A stretch of DNA of 64,000 bases. Source: Auanema rhodensis. Taxonomy: Eukaryota > Nematoda > Chromadorea > Rhabditida > Rhabditidae. Under the pieces are notes generated by a model. The model was not told where the DNA came from. It saw only the letters and a program-made list of their open reading frames with translations, and ran no database searches. A program made the translations under genes and the position numbers. Position 1 is the first letter of the stretch. Every line of letters begins with the position of its first letter. Of the stretch, positions 21,081 to 30,857 are shown one piece after another. The DNA lies in assembly GCA_964057225.1 (NCBI GenBank), contig OZ059894.1, forward strand, positions 19,374,476 to 19,438,475, given 5' to 3'.

Positions 21081-23557
21081 GTGGACGCGAACAGGTCTAT
21101 TTTGGGTTCACCCCATTTGGAAAATATTGATCTAGTGATCTCCGGATGGAGCGACCAGTCTTCCTTCAAAATTCTGCCGCGGGACAGGCAGTCGGCAGCC
21201 GTATTGATTTTTCCCGCTATATGCGATGCTCTGATTCTGAGCTTACGGGTATCGGCAAATTGCCATAACTCCAGTGCTAATCTAGTGCCCTTCTGGGATT
21301 GACTCCCGCCCCTACGGTTGATGTAGGCAATGGCAGAAGTATTATCTAAGAGTAAGAGAACGTCGAGATTGAGCCAGGTCTTGCCGAACTCTGTTAGACC
21401 CTTCGTTGCTGCAATCAGCTCCAGCCAGTTTATATGGTAGTTAAAGCGTTCTGCCTCGGACCAAGATCCTGACAAGGTATTACCTTCCCACGAAGCGCCA
21501 AAACCCTCCAGGGAGGCATCTGAGGTAATGGAGTATCGGGGAGAAAAGGGCGTGAGCGAGGATACTTCTGATAGACGGGGAACGTCCTTGGTTCGAAGAT
21601 CCTCCAGGATCTTTCTTAACGATCGATCTATTCTTAGAATTTGAGGGAAGGCATTGGGATCATTTACGTTCGTAATTCCTTTAAGCCGTAGGTGGAAGTG
21701 CAGTTCACGGTTTCTGAAGGAGAGGTTAGGTGCTACCAGAGACGCAAAGTTCAATTTTCCCATTAGCGAGGCTAATGCTCTTATACTCAGCTCTGATTGA
21801 GCTGTTAAACGAGTGAGAGACTCGAGCAAACCCTTTTTCTTGGCCTTTGGGAGAGACCAGCTCATCGATCTTGAATTCAGCTGAATACCAAGAAATTCTA
21901 TTTCTTGTGTGGGTATCATAATTGATTTATCCCAGTTTATCGTAAAACCCGCGCGATCAAAAGTAATTAGAATCTCTGTTAGTTGGGACCTGAGACAATC
22001 AGGATCCTCCGAGATGAACAGCCAGTCATCTAAGTAGTTGATGAGATTGATCCCTTTACCCCGAAAATGGGATACCAGAACACGCATTAGCTTATGGAAT
22101 ATGTAGGGGGCTGAGCTCAGCCCAAAAGGGAGTGCTCTAAATAGGAAAGTGCGCCCCTCTGCTGTGAAAGCTAGGAAGGGTTGATCCTTCGGATCGATAC
22201 TAATCGCGTGGTAGGCTGAATGAAAATCGATTTTGATCATGAAATTATCCTGTCGTAGGAGCGACGGGATGTCCCGAAGGGATTCTAGCTTGAACTTGGG
22301 TACTCGGAGAAAAGTGTTCAGGCGCTTTAAATTGAGGATGAAACGGGCCGTGCCGTCCGCCTTGGGAACGTGGAAGGTCGGGGATATGAAAACCTTCTCC
22401 CTCGGGGCGGCCTCTCGAATGGCGCCAGTGTACAGCAGTTCCTGGATATCCGACCTGGGTTGCTCCGGCAAGGTAGAGCAGATGGGTGGCAGCGATAAAG
22501 GTGGAGGTGTGCGGGCAAAGGGGAGACTATAGCCCTGAACCGCGTTAAGGATCTCCTTGTCCCTGGAGATGGACGCCCAAAAGGTTGTGGTGGAGGATAC
22601 CCGGCATGCGAAAGGAAAAGTGACTAACCTCTTTCTCTGGTTAGTAGCGAACGTTGAGAAGGTAGCTTGTCTCTTGGGGGCTGAGCGTGGCCGTTGGGCA
22701 TCATTCCTGCGAGGAGTTGTTCTGGAGCTTCTGGACAGTTCGGAGTACGACGATAGTTCTGCTCTGAGCTTCTTGCCAAACAGTTCGGGTGCCGAATCCT
22801 CTGGAGCGTTGTCTACCGGGATCACGGTTCCATAGATGGGGGACTTCTTGAAGCTAGGCATGGCTCGGTAGGGTTGAGAGATCTTCATCTTGGTTAGAGC
22901 ACACTCTCGCAAGTTGGTGCAGTGGGTCTTGATGTTAGCGCTGAGGAAGCGCTCCACTATGGCAAAGTATGCCTCCTGTTTTGTTGACAGACGAGAGTCC
23001 CTATCTATCCTGCCCAGCTTGCGAATTATCTTGATGTTAGAAAGAACGATTAGATCATTCTCGTATGCCGTGCGTATCTCAGCTTCGGACAGACGGATAG
23101 TGGGCTTGATGTTATTGTCCACGTGAGTAGTGTAGCGGTCGTCCAAGACCGGTAGTCGAGCGAACGGTGAGTCGATATTTGGGAGTTCCGAGATGAGCTC
23201 AGCTCTCTCGGTCGAGGACATGAGCAGTCCCGAGGCGAGTCTCTCGAAATCAGCAGTCTCGGAGGAAGATAGGCGAACGAGTGGCCTAGATCTGGGTCCG
23301 TGTGCCTCCGGTGGCATGGGGACCGTTTCGTCTTCGTCGTCCTCTGAATAGAGGTCCTCTTTCTCGGGCTGGTCCGAGTTCGGAGGTGGTGGGGAAGGAG
23401 CTTCTACCCTTCTCCTCTCGACGTGTTGACGGTCGGTGGAGATAGACGTTGGAGATGTTGAGCGTGACGATCTCGAAGAAGAAGAGCTGAAGGCTCGTAC
23501 TCTTCTCGGAGAAGTTTCAGTCGGGGCTTGTCCCTGACGAGTGTGGCTTGGAGCCAT
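20735..23557 (-). CDS. DIRS Gag-like/reverse transcriptase/RNase H polyprotein, copy 1
   Basis: 940 codons starting at the ATG at 23557, just inside the right terminal repeat. Residues 1-80 are Ser/Arg/Pro-rich then acidic (low complexity). Residues about 90-330 are Gag-like by position, with no CCHC zinc knuckle. Reverse transcriptase spans about 370-570: Asp444 in IDFHSAYHA, LPFGLSSAP at 476-484, and the catalytic YLDD at 508-511. RNase H follows with Asp680 (TSDAS), Glu713 (WLELIA), Asp738 (LLDNTSA) and Asp789 (NTAADCLSR). After it comes a DIRS-typical segment, KIDLFASTWNAKC at about 819-831 and FPPFHLL at about 864-870. The protein would copy element RNA into DNA and degrade the RNA strand. 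Gag and polymerase in a single frame is unusual for DIRS elements, which often have a separate gag. The last 115 codons overlap the recombinase gene. Confidence 0.93.
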   Translation of the reverse strand: MAPSHTRQGQAPTETSPRRVRAFSSSSSRSSRSTSPTSISTDRQHVERRRVEAPSPPPPNSDQPEKEDLYSEDDEDETVPMPPEAHGPRSRPLVRLSSSETADFERLASGLLMSSTERAELISELPNIDSPFARLPVLDDRYTTHVDNNIKPTIRLSEAEIRTAYENDLIVLSNIKIIRKLGRIDRDSRLSTKQEAYFAIVERFLSANIKTHCTNLRECALTKMKISQPYRAMPSFKKSPIYGTVIPVDNAPEDSAPELFGKKLRAELSSYSELSRSSRTTPRRNDAQRPRSAPKRQATFSTFATNQRKRLVTFPFACRVSSTTTFWASISRDKEILNAVQGYSLPFARTPPPLSLPPICSTLPEQPRSDIQELLYTGAIREAAPREKVFISPTFHVPKADGTARFILNLKRLNTFLRVPKFKLESLRDIPSLLRQDNFMIKIDFHSAYHAISIDPKDQPFLAFTAEGRTFLFRALPFGLSSAPYIFHKLMRVLVSHFRGKGINLINYLDDWLFISEDPDCLRSQLTEILITFDRAGFTINWDKSIMIPTQEIEFLGIQLNSRSMSWSLPKAKKKGLLESLTRLTAQSELSIRALASLMGKLNFASLVAPNLSFRNRELHFHLRLKGITNVNDPNAFPQILRIDRSLRKILEDLRTKDVPRLSEVSSLTPFSPRYSITSDASLEGFGASWEGNTLSGSWSEAERFNYHINWLELIAATKGLTEFGKTWLNLDVLLLLDNTSAIAYINRRGGSQSQKGTRLALELWQFADTRKLRIRASHIAGKINTAADCLSRGRILKEDWSLHPEITRSIFSKWGEPKIDLFASTWNAKCALFYSFFPDCAALGVNALLFNWQQLPDGLLYVFPPFHLLHKTLGKLASSQRSAIVIAPFWKSQMWFPLLQERSKEPPLLLQHPNLLSDREGNPHPLLQSPNFQLAAWKI
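20786..20792 (-). promoter_or_regulatory. Candidate -1 frameshift heptamer (A AAC CCA), copy 1
   Basis: Read in the polymerase frame the site is GG[A AAC CCA], codons for Asn923 and Pro924. It has the X XXY YYZ pattern and phase for a -1 slip, which would enter the recombinase frame as AAA CCC (Lys97, Pro98), shortly before the recombinase core. C in the YYY position is not favoured in known sites, so this is a weak candidate. No downstream pseudoknot was established. Confidence 0.3.
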
Positions 23558-23588
23558 GGACGATCGTATGTGAGGCTCAACGAAAAAA

Positions 23589-23735
23589 CTGAAATGAATA
23601 AGGACGATCGCTTACTCTCACTGTTTCCCGCCCAAAGAAACGTGGGAAAGGGAACCTGAGAGATAATTTGAATTTTTTTTTGTTTGTTTTATGTGAGGAC
23701 CTATTACGAAATAAAGCATTTCGAATAAATATAAT
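23589..23735. repeat. Right inverted terminal repeat, copy 1
   Basis: 147 bp, reverse complement of 19344-19490. It is the 5' end of the element in coding orientation and must hold the promoter, although I cannot pick one out. The polymerase-gene ATG lies 31 bp inside it. It abuts satellite GATGCATTAG at 23736. Confidence 0.92.
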
Positions 23736-25139
23736 GATGCATTAGTGTATGTTGAGTTTCCATGTACACTCAACATTGCTTCCAAAAACATTTTGACAAA
23801 AATTTTTTCGAAAAATTTCATAATAATTTAGCAAAAAGTAGATGTTTTTAGATTCCATTTTTCAAGGCAAAGACGATGGACAATGTTATTCAACGAAAAA
23901 ATTAATTCTTCAGGGTGAAAATCGAGGATATAAGTGTGAACTTATATCAGTTGATATCTCGGTGCATTTTTAAGCTAGCGCAAATCTGATAACACAGATC
24001 GACGCAGCGTAAAAATCCGCATCGAATGCACTATACTACATTGAAAAACGCTTAATACAAAAATTAGTTATGATCGTTCGAAAAATGATGCATTAGTGTA
24101 TGTTGAGTTTCCATGTACACTCAACATTGCTTCCAAAAACATTTTGACAAAAATTTTTTCGAAAAATTTCAGAATAATTTAGCAAAAAGTAGATGTTTTT
24201 AGATTCCTTTTTTCAAGGCAAAGACGATGGTCAATGTTATTCAACGAAAAAATCAATTCTTCAGGGTGAAAATCGAGTATATAAGTGTGAACTTATATCA
24301 GTTGATATCTCGGTGCATTTTTAAGCTAGCGCAAATCTGATAACACAGATCGACGCAGCTTAAAAATCCGCATCGAATGCACTATACTACATTGAGAAAC
24401 GCTTAATACAAAAATTAGTTATGATCGTTTGAAAAATGATGCATTAGTGTATGTTGAGTTTCCATGTACACTCAACATTGCTTCCAAAAACATTTTGACA
24501 AAAATTTTTTCGAAAAATTTCAGAATAATTTAGCAAAAAGTAGATGTTTTTAGATTCCATTTTTCAAGGCAAAGACGATGGTCAATGTTATTCAACGAAA
24601 AAATCAATTCTTCAGGGTGAAAATCGAGGATATAAGTGTGAACTTATATCAGTTGATATCTCGGTGCATTTTTAAGCTAGCGCAAATCTGATAACACAGA
24701 TCGACGCAGCTTAAAAATCCGCATCGAATGCACTATACTACATTGAGAAACGCTTAATACAAAAATTAGTTATGATCGTTTGAAAAATGATGCGTTAGTG
24801 TATGTTGAGTTTCCATGTACACTCAACATTGCTTCCAAAAACATTTTGACAAAAATTTTTTCGAAAAATTTCAAAATAATTTAGCAAAAAGTAGATGTTT
24901 TTAGATTCCATTTTTCAAGGCAAAGACGATGGACAATGTTATTCAACGAAAAAATTAATTCTTCAGGGTGAAAATCGAGGATATAAGTGTGAACTTATAT
25001 CAGTTGATATCTCGGTGCATTTTTAAGCTAGCGCAAATCTGATAACACAGATCGACGCAGCTTAAAAATCCGCATCGAATGCACTATACTACATTGAAAA
25101 ACGCTTAATACAAAAATTAGTTATGATCGTTCGAAAAAT
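23736..25139. repeat. Satellite spacer between DIRS copies (four monomer lengths)
   Basis: 1404 bp, exactly 4 x 351. In order: the right part of the interrupted monomer with a private T (TTTCATAATAATTT) at 23821, a type 5 monomer (CAGCGTAAA, GAGTATATAAG), a type 6-like monomer with CCATTTTT, a type 7 monomer (GCGTTAG), and the left part of the next interrupted monomer. No gene is present. Confidence 0.93.
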
Positions 25140-25321
25140 TATTCTATTTTACTAGTCTACGACGTTAAATAAGAATTATATTTATTCGAAATGCTTTATT
25201 TCGTAATAGGTCCTCACATAAAACAAACAAAAAAAAATTCAAATTATCTCTCAGGTTCCCTTTCCCACGTTTCTTTGGGCGGGAAACAGTGAGAGTAAGC
25301 GATCGTCCTTATTCATTTCAG
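25140..25321. repeat. Left inverted terminal repeat plus extension, copy 2
   Basis: Same as 19309-19490 of copy 1. Bases 25175-25321 are the reverse complement of 29418-29564, and 25140-25174 are the left-only extension. Confidence 0.92.
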
Positions 25322-25567
25322 GTGTCCAAAAAAGGAAGAATAGAAAGGCAGCATAACAATAACAAAATAAAAGAACAATAGTAACAGAAGGAAAGGAAAG
25401 GCTGCGGATAGCAGGCAGCATGCTAACCTATCTCTTGCGGTCGTAGTTGGTGCGTTGTGCAGGCTTGAATCTGGAAAGTTATGATAAAGACATCGAAAGT
25501 GGGCGAGCTCGAGTGGAAGTCCTCAGGTTGGTTAGCGGGAGCGCAGTAGGGGTGGAGGTGGGAGATA
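25322..25567 (-). other. 3' non-coding region of DIRS copy 2
   Basis: Counterpart of 19491-19736, identical as far as I compared. No gene is seen in it. Confidence 0.6.
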
Positions 25568-25640
25568 TTCGAATAAATATAATTCTTATTTAACGTCGTA
25601 GACTAGTAAAATAGAATAATTATATTTATTCGAAATGCTT
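25568..25640. repeat. Internal complementary region (ICR), copy 2
   Basis: Same sequence and arrangement as 19737-19809: 51 bases complementary to the left end and 22 bases complementary to the right end, meeting at the same point. Ends and ICR still agree, as expected if the copy arose by duplication after one insertion. Confidence 0.9.
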
Positions 25641-25642
25641 CT

Positions 25643-26911
25643 TCAAAAAAGAATCTTGGACTGGAACGAGGTTCTTCGCTCATAGTGGGTGAAGAAGGTT
25701 TTTTCTGAAGCCCAGTTAGCCGCCTTGAGGATGTCGCCTATAGGTAGACCTTGCGCTAGTGCCTTCGAGGTCACAGCCGAGCGTGTTGAGTGAGCTTTGA
25801 AGGTAGTGGGTATGCCCGCGCTGTGCAGGGTCTTTCTAATCCAACCAGAAATGGTGGTGGGTTCCACTGCTGCTCCATTCTTTCTGTTAAGAAAGAGGCA
25901 TCTTGTTCGGCGGAGTTCCATGGTTCGAGATAGGTATTCATTTATGCAGTTAATAGGGCACAGGTTATTGCGTGTGGGGAAGTTCTCGAACTTCGCTTCA
26001 TGCGGGGGTCCCTTAGATCTGTTTTTATTGCGTTTATTTATGAAGAAAGTTAACCCTTCTGCGTCGATACGCATGTGATCTAGGGAGAAAACGGCCAATT
26101 CGCTCACCCTCTTTGGAGAGCATAGGGCCAATAGAGTGGCTAGCTTGTGAGTGAGAGACTCTAGGCTGAGTTGGACGTTGGGGCCCAGCCTATCAAGGAA
26201 GTCCAAGACTTCGGAGGGGTCCCAGGTGTCTACGTACCTAGCCCCTGAAGGCTTCTCTCTGAACAAACCCCTCATGAGGCGGAGGAGCAGCACGTTCTCC
26301 TTTAGGGAGGGGGAGACCCCTAGGTGATCGGCCAATGCGGATATCGCTACCTTGTGTATGCGTACTGTGGAGAAGGCCTTAGTTTGAGCGAGAAATGATA
26401 GATAGTTAGCAACCGTTACTGGGTTGGGAGTAAAAGGTATCTTCTGCTTATTGCAGTAAGCTTTCCAGTTCTTGAGAGCACAGCCGTACTGTTTGCGTGT
26501 TCCTGGGGCCCAGGATTCGTTTAGGAGTCTCTTAGTCTCTGCTGTTACTCCCTCAAAGGAGTTTGTTAAATCTTCCACGCTGCTAATTGGAAATTCGGCG
26601 ACTGCAGGAGAGGATGTGGGTTTCCTTCCCGGTCGGACAGCAGGTTCGGGTGTTGGAGCAGCAAGGGAGGCTCCTTGGATCTCTCTTGGAGTAGGGGAAA
26701 CCACATTTGGCTCTTCCAGAATGGTGCTATCACTATAGCCGACCTCTGGGAGCTGGCGAGCTTTCCTAAGGTCTTGTGCAGGAGGTGGAAAGGTGGAAAT
26801 ACGTAAAGTAATCCGTCTGGCAGCTGCTGCCAATTGAACAAGAGTGCGTTCACTCCTAATGCGGCGCAATCTGGAAAGAAGGAGTAGAAAAGGGCGCATT
26901 TGGCGTTCCAA
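25643..26911 (-). CDS. DIRS tyrosine recombinase, copy 2
   Basis: 422-codon frame whose translation equals that of copy 1 throughout, keeping Arg268, His374, Arg377, Trp400 and Tyr410. It overlaps the end of the broken polymerase gene by 346 bp. If expression needs frameshifting from the polymerase gene, the upstream start loss and frameshift would silence it. If it starts at its own ATG (26911 or 26899), it could still be made. The candidate slip site is also kept (26617-26623). Confidence 0.88.
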   Translation of the reverse strand: MERQMRPFLLLLSRLRRIRSERTLVQLAAAARRITLRISTFPPPAQDLRKARQLPEVGYSDSTILEEPNVVSPTPREIQGASLAAPTPEPAVRPGRKPTSSPAVAEFPISSVEDLTNSFEGVTAETKRLLNESWAPGTRKQYGCALKNWKAYCNKQKIPFTPNPVTVANYLSFLAQTKAFSTVRIHKVAISALADHLGVSPSLKENVLLLRLMRGLFREKPSGARYVDTWDPSEVLDFLDRLGPNVQLSLESLTHKLATLLALCSPKRVSELAVFSLDHMRIDAEGLTFFINKRNKNRSKGPPHEAKFENFPTRNNLCPINCINEYLSRTMELRRTRCLFLNRKNGAAVEPTTISGWIRKTLHSAGIPTTFKAHSTRSAVTSKALAQGLPIGDILKAANWASEKTFFTHYERRTSFQSKILF

Positions 26912-29386
26912 GTGGACGCGAACAGGTCTATTTTGGGTTCACCCCATTTGGAAAATATTGATCTAGTGATCTCCGGATGGAGCGACCAGTCTTCCTTCAA
27001 AATTCTGCCGCGGGACAGGCAGTCGGCAGCCGTATTGATTTTTCCCGCTATATGCGATGCTCTGATTCTGAGCTTACGGGTATCGGCAAATTGCCATAAC
27101 TCCAGTGCTAATCTAGTGCCCTTCTGGGATTGACTCCCGCCCCTACGGTTGATGTAGGCAATGGCAGAAGTATTATCTAAGAGTAAGAGAACGTCGAGAT
27201 TGAGCCAGGTCTTGCCGAACTCTGTTAGACCCTTCGTTGCTGCAATCAGCTCCAGCCAGTTTATATGGTAGTTAAAGCGTTCTGCCTCGGACCAAGATCC
27301 TGACAAGGTATTACCTTCCCACGAAGCGCCAAAACCCTCCAGGGAGGCATCTGAGGTAATGGAGTATCGGGGAGAAAAGGGCGTGAGCGAGGATACTTCT
27401 GATAGACGGGGAACGTCCTTGGTTCGAAGATCCTCCAGGATCTTTCTTAACGATCGATCTATTCTTAGAATTTGAGGGAAGGCATTGGGATCATTTACGT
27501 TCGTAATTCCTTTAAGCCGTAGGTGGAAGTGCAGTTCACGGTTTCTGAAGGAGAGGTTAGGTGCTACCAGAGACGCAAAGTTCAATTTTCCCATTAGCGA
27601 GGCTAATGCTCTTATACTCAGCTCTGATTGAGCTGTTAAACGAGTGAGAGACTCGAGCAAACCCTTTTTCTTGGCCTTTGGGAGAGACCAGCTCATCGAT
27701 CTTGAATTCAGCTGAATACCAAGAAATTCTATTTCTTGTGTGGGTATCATAATTGATTTATCCCAGTTTATCGTAAAACCCGCGCGATCAAAAGTAATTA
27801 GAATCTCTGTTAGTTGGGACCTGAGACAATCAGGATCCTCCGAGATGAACAGCCAGTCATCTAAGTAGTTGATGAGATTGATCCCTTTACCCCGAAAATG
27901 GGATACCAGAACACGCATTAGCTTATGGAATATGTAGGGGGCTGAGCTCAGCCCAAAAGGGAGTGCTCTAAATAGGAAAGTGCGCCCCTCTGCTGTGAAA
28001 GCTAGGAAGGGTTGATCCTTCGGATCGATACTAATCGCGTGGTAGGCTGAATGAAAATCGATTTTGATCATGAAATTATCCTGTCGTAGGAGCGACGGGA
28101 TGTCCCGAAGGGATTCTAGCTTGAACTTGGGTACTCGGAGAAAAGTGTTCAGGCGCTTTAAATTGAGGATGAAACGGGCCGTGCCGTCCGCCTTGGGAAC
28201 GTGGAAGGTCGGGGATATGAAAACCTTCTCCCTCGGGGCGGCCTCTCGAATGGCGCCAGTGTACAGCAGTTCCTGGATATCCGACCTGGGTTGCTCCGGC
28301 AAGGTAGAGCAGATGGGTGGCAGCGATAAAGGTGGAGGTGTGCGGGCAAAGGGGAGACTATAGCCCTGAACCGCGTTAAGGATCTCCTTGTCCCTGGAGA
28401 TGGACGCCCAAAAGGTTGTGGTGGAGGATACCCGGCATGCGAAAGGAAAAGTGACTAACCTCTTTCTCTGGTTAGTAGCGAACGTTGAGAAGGTAGCTTG
28501 TCTCTTGGGGGCTGAGCGTGGCTGTTGGGCATCATTCCTGCGAGGAGTTGTTCTGGAGCTTCTGGACAGTTCGGAGTACGACGATAGTTCTGCTCTGAGC
28601 TTCTTGCCAAACAGTTCGGGTGCCGAATCCTCTGGAGCGTTGTCTACCGGGATCACGGTTCCATAGATGGGACTTCTTGAAGCTAGGCATGGCTCGGTAG
28701 GGTTGAGAGATCTTCATCTTGGTTAGAGCACACTCTCGCAAGTTGGTGCAGTGGGTCTTGATGTTAGCGCTGAGGAAGCGCTCCACTATGGCAAAGTATG
28801 CCTCCTGTTTTGTTGACAGACGAGAGTCCCTATCTATCCTGCCCAGCTTGCGAATTATCTTGATGTTAGAAAGAACGATTAGATCATTCTCGTATGCCGT
28901 GCGTATCTCAGCTTCGGACAGACGGATAGTGGGCTTGATGTTATTGTCCACGTGAGTAGTGTAGCGGTCGTCCAAGACCGGTAGTCGAGCGAACGGTGAG
29001 TCGATATTTGGGAGTTCCGAGATGAGCTCAGCTCTCTCGGTCGAGGACATGAGCAGTCCCGAGGCGAGTCTCTCGAAATCAGCAGTCTCGGAGGAAGATA
29101 GGCGAACGAGTGGCCTAGATCTGGGTCCGTGTGCCTCCGGTGGCATGGGGACCGTTTCGTCTTCGTCGTCCTCTGAATAGAGGTCCTCTTTCTCGGGCTG
29201 GTCCGAGTTCGGAGGTGGTGGGGAAGGAGCTTCTACCCTTCTCCTCTCGACGTGTTGACGGTCGGTGGAGATAGACGTTGGAGATGTTGAGCGTGACGAT
29301 CTCGAAGAAGAAGAGCTGAAGGCTCGTACTCTTCTCGGAGAAGTTTCAGTCGGGGCTTGTCCCTGACGAGTGTGGCTTGGAGCAAT
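26566..29386 (-). pseudogene. Gag-like/RT/RNase H gene, copy 2, start lost and frameshifted
   Basis: Counterpart of 20735-23557. The start codon is ATT (plus-strand AAT at 29384-29386). A run of five G in copy 1 (22838-22842) is three G here (28669-28671), shifting the frame after residue 238 and giving about 47 foreign codons before a stop at 28532. Residues 81-238 are still open from an internal ATG at 29146. Downstream of the shift the original frame is open again, with YLDD and the four RNase H acidic residues intact. One further change is Arg to Gln (plus-strand CGTGGCC to CGTGGCT, near 28522). With so few changes, the inactivation is very recent. Confidence 0.93.
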
Positions 29387-29417
29387 GGACGATCGTATGT
29401 GAGGCTCAACGAAAAAA

Positions 29418-29564
29418 CTGAAATGAATAAGGACGATCGCTTACTCTCACTGTTTCCCGCCCAAAGAAACGTGGGAAAGGGAACCTGAGAGATAATTTGA
29501 ATTTTTTTTTGTTTGTTTTATGTGAGGACCTATTACGAAATAAAGCATTTCGAATAAATATAAT
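29418..29564. repeat. Right inverted terminal repeat, copy 2
   Basis: 147 bp, same as 23589-23735, abutting satellite GATGCATTAG at 29565. Confidence 0.92.
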
Positions 29565-30857
29565 GATGCATTAGTGTATGTTGAGTTTCCATGTACACTC
29601 AACATTGCTTCCAAAAACATTTTGACAAAAATTTTTTCGAAAAATTTCATAATAATTTAGCAAAAAGTAGATGTTTTTAGATTCCATTTTTCAAGGCAAA
29701 GACGATGGACAATGTTATTCAACGAAAAAATTAATTCTTCAGGGTGAAAATCGAGGATATAAGTGTGAACTTATATCAGTTGATATCTCGGTGCATTTTT
29801 AAGCTAGCGCAAATCTGATAACACAGATCGACGCAGCGTAAAAATCCGCATCGAATGCACTATACTACATTGAAAAACGCTTAATACAAAAATTAGTTAT
29901 GATCGTTCGAAAAATGATGCATTAGTGTATGTTGAGTTTCCATGTACACTCAACATTGCTTCCAAAAACATTTTGACAAAAATTTTTTCGAAAAATTTCA
30001 GAATAATTTAGCAAAAAGTAGATGTTTTTAGATTCCTTTTTTCAAGGCAAAGACGATGGTCAATGTTATTCAACGAAAAAATCAATTCTTCAGGGTGAAA
30101 ATCGAGTATATAAGTGTGAACTTATATCAGTTGATATCTCGGTGCATTTTTAAGCTAGCGCAAATCTGATAACACAGATCGACGCAGCTTAAAAATCCGC
30201 ATCGAATGCACTATACTACATTGAGAAACGCTTAATACAAAAATTAGTTATGATCGTTTGAAAAATGATGCATTAGTGTATGTTGAGTTTCCATGTACAC
30301 TCAACATTGCTTCCAAAAACATTTTGACAAAAATTTTTTCGAAAAATTTCAGAATAATTTAGCAAAAAGTAGATGTTTTTAGATTCCATTTTTCAAGGCA
30401 AAGACGATGGTCAATGTTATTCAACGAAAAAATCAATTCTTCAGGGTGAAAATCGAGGATATAAGTGTGAACTTATATCAGTTGATATCTCGGTGCATTT
30501 TTAAGCTAGCGCAAATCTGATAACACAGATCGACGCAGCTTAAAAATCCGCATCGAATGCACTATACTACATTGAGAAACGCTTAATACAAAAATTAGTT
30601 ATCATCGTTTGAAAAATGATGCGTTAGTGTATGTTGAGTTTCCATGTACACTCAACATTGCTTCCAAAAACATTTTGACAAAAATTTTTTCGAAAAATTT
30701 CAAAATAATTTAGCAAAAAGTAGATGTTTTTAGATTCCATTTTTCAAGGCAAAGACGATGGACAATGTTATTCAACGAAAAAATTAATTCTTCAGGGTGA
30801 AAATCGAGGATATAAGTGTGAACTTATATCAGTTGATATCTCGGTGCATTTTTAAGC

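Larger units (their letters stand above)
19309..23735 (-). mobile_element. DIRS-like tyrosine-recombinase retrotransposon, copy 1 (intact)
   Basis: A 4427-bp element coding on the minus strand. It has inverted terminal repeats (19344-19490 and 23589-23735, 147 bp, no mismatch seen), a 35-bp left-only extension, an internal complementary region (19737-19809), a Gag-like/reverse transcriptase/RNase H gene and an overlapping tyrosine recombinase gene. That set is diagnostic of the DIRS-1 group rather than LTR or LINE elements. It interrupts a satellite monomer between CGAAAAAT and GATGC with no target-site duplication beyond a shared AAT. Both frames are open with all expected catalytic residues, so this copy may be competent. 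It is somewhat short for the group, with no methyltransferase domain and no separate gag gene. Confidence 0.95.
19309..25139. repeat. Composite tandem repeat unit 1: element plus four monomers (5831 bp)
   Basis: Unit 1 comprises element copy 1 and satellite 23736-25139. It is followed directly by unit 2 (25140-30968, 5829 bp) with the same content. Differences I found by eye are four: one start-codon base, one 2-bp deletion, one C/T change (Arg/Gln) and one G/C change in the spacer satellite (24773 area versus 30603). The shared spacer, with its private base change right of the element, shows duplication of the whole unit. Confidence 0.88.
25140..29564 (-). mobile_element. DIRS-like retrotransposon, copy 2 (polymerase gene broken)
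   Basis: 4425 bp, same structure, orientation and monomer insertion position as copy 1, offset by 5831 bp on the left and 5829 bp on the right. Terminal repeats, ICR and recombinase gene match copy 1. The polymerase gene has lost its start codon (ATG to ATT) and has a 2-bp deletion. This copy could not move by its own polymerase, but it still has intact ends, ICR and recombinase, so mobilisation in trans is conceivable. Confidence 0.94.

Noticed and set aside
22327-22518. 63-codon minus-strand frame inside the polymerase gene (also 28158-28349)
   Set aside because: Out-of-frame shadow of the reverse transcriptase coding region.
23558-23610. Splice acceptor-like TTCATTTCAG before the polymerase-gene ATG on the minus strand
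   Set aside because: The stretch is part of the terminal repeat, no convincing donor is evident upstream, and the gene is already open from its ATG.
19309-23735. Classification as an LTR (Gypsy/Copia) or LINE element
   Set aside because: Terminal repeats are inverted rather than direct, a tyrosine recombinase replaces a DDE integrase, an ICR is present, and there is no target-site duplication or poly-A tail.
19966-28955. Plus-strand open frames of 77-99 codons opposite the element genes (for example 19966-20247, 20641-20907, 22233-22532, 22557-22835, and their copies near 25797-28955)
   Set aside because: They lie antisense to the conserved polymerase and recombinase frames, have no recognisable domain, and recur only because the element is duplicated.
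25140-29564. Copy 2 as an independent site-specific insertion
   Set aside because: The four-monomer right flank, including a private T, is the same as for copy 1, and the elements are nearly identical. Duplication explains both with one event.
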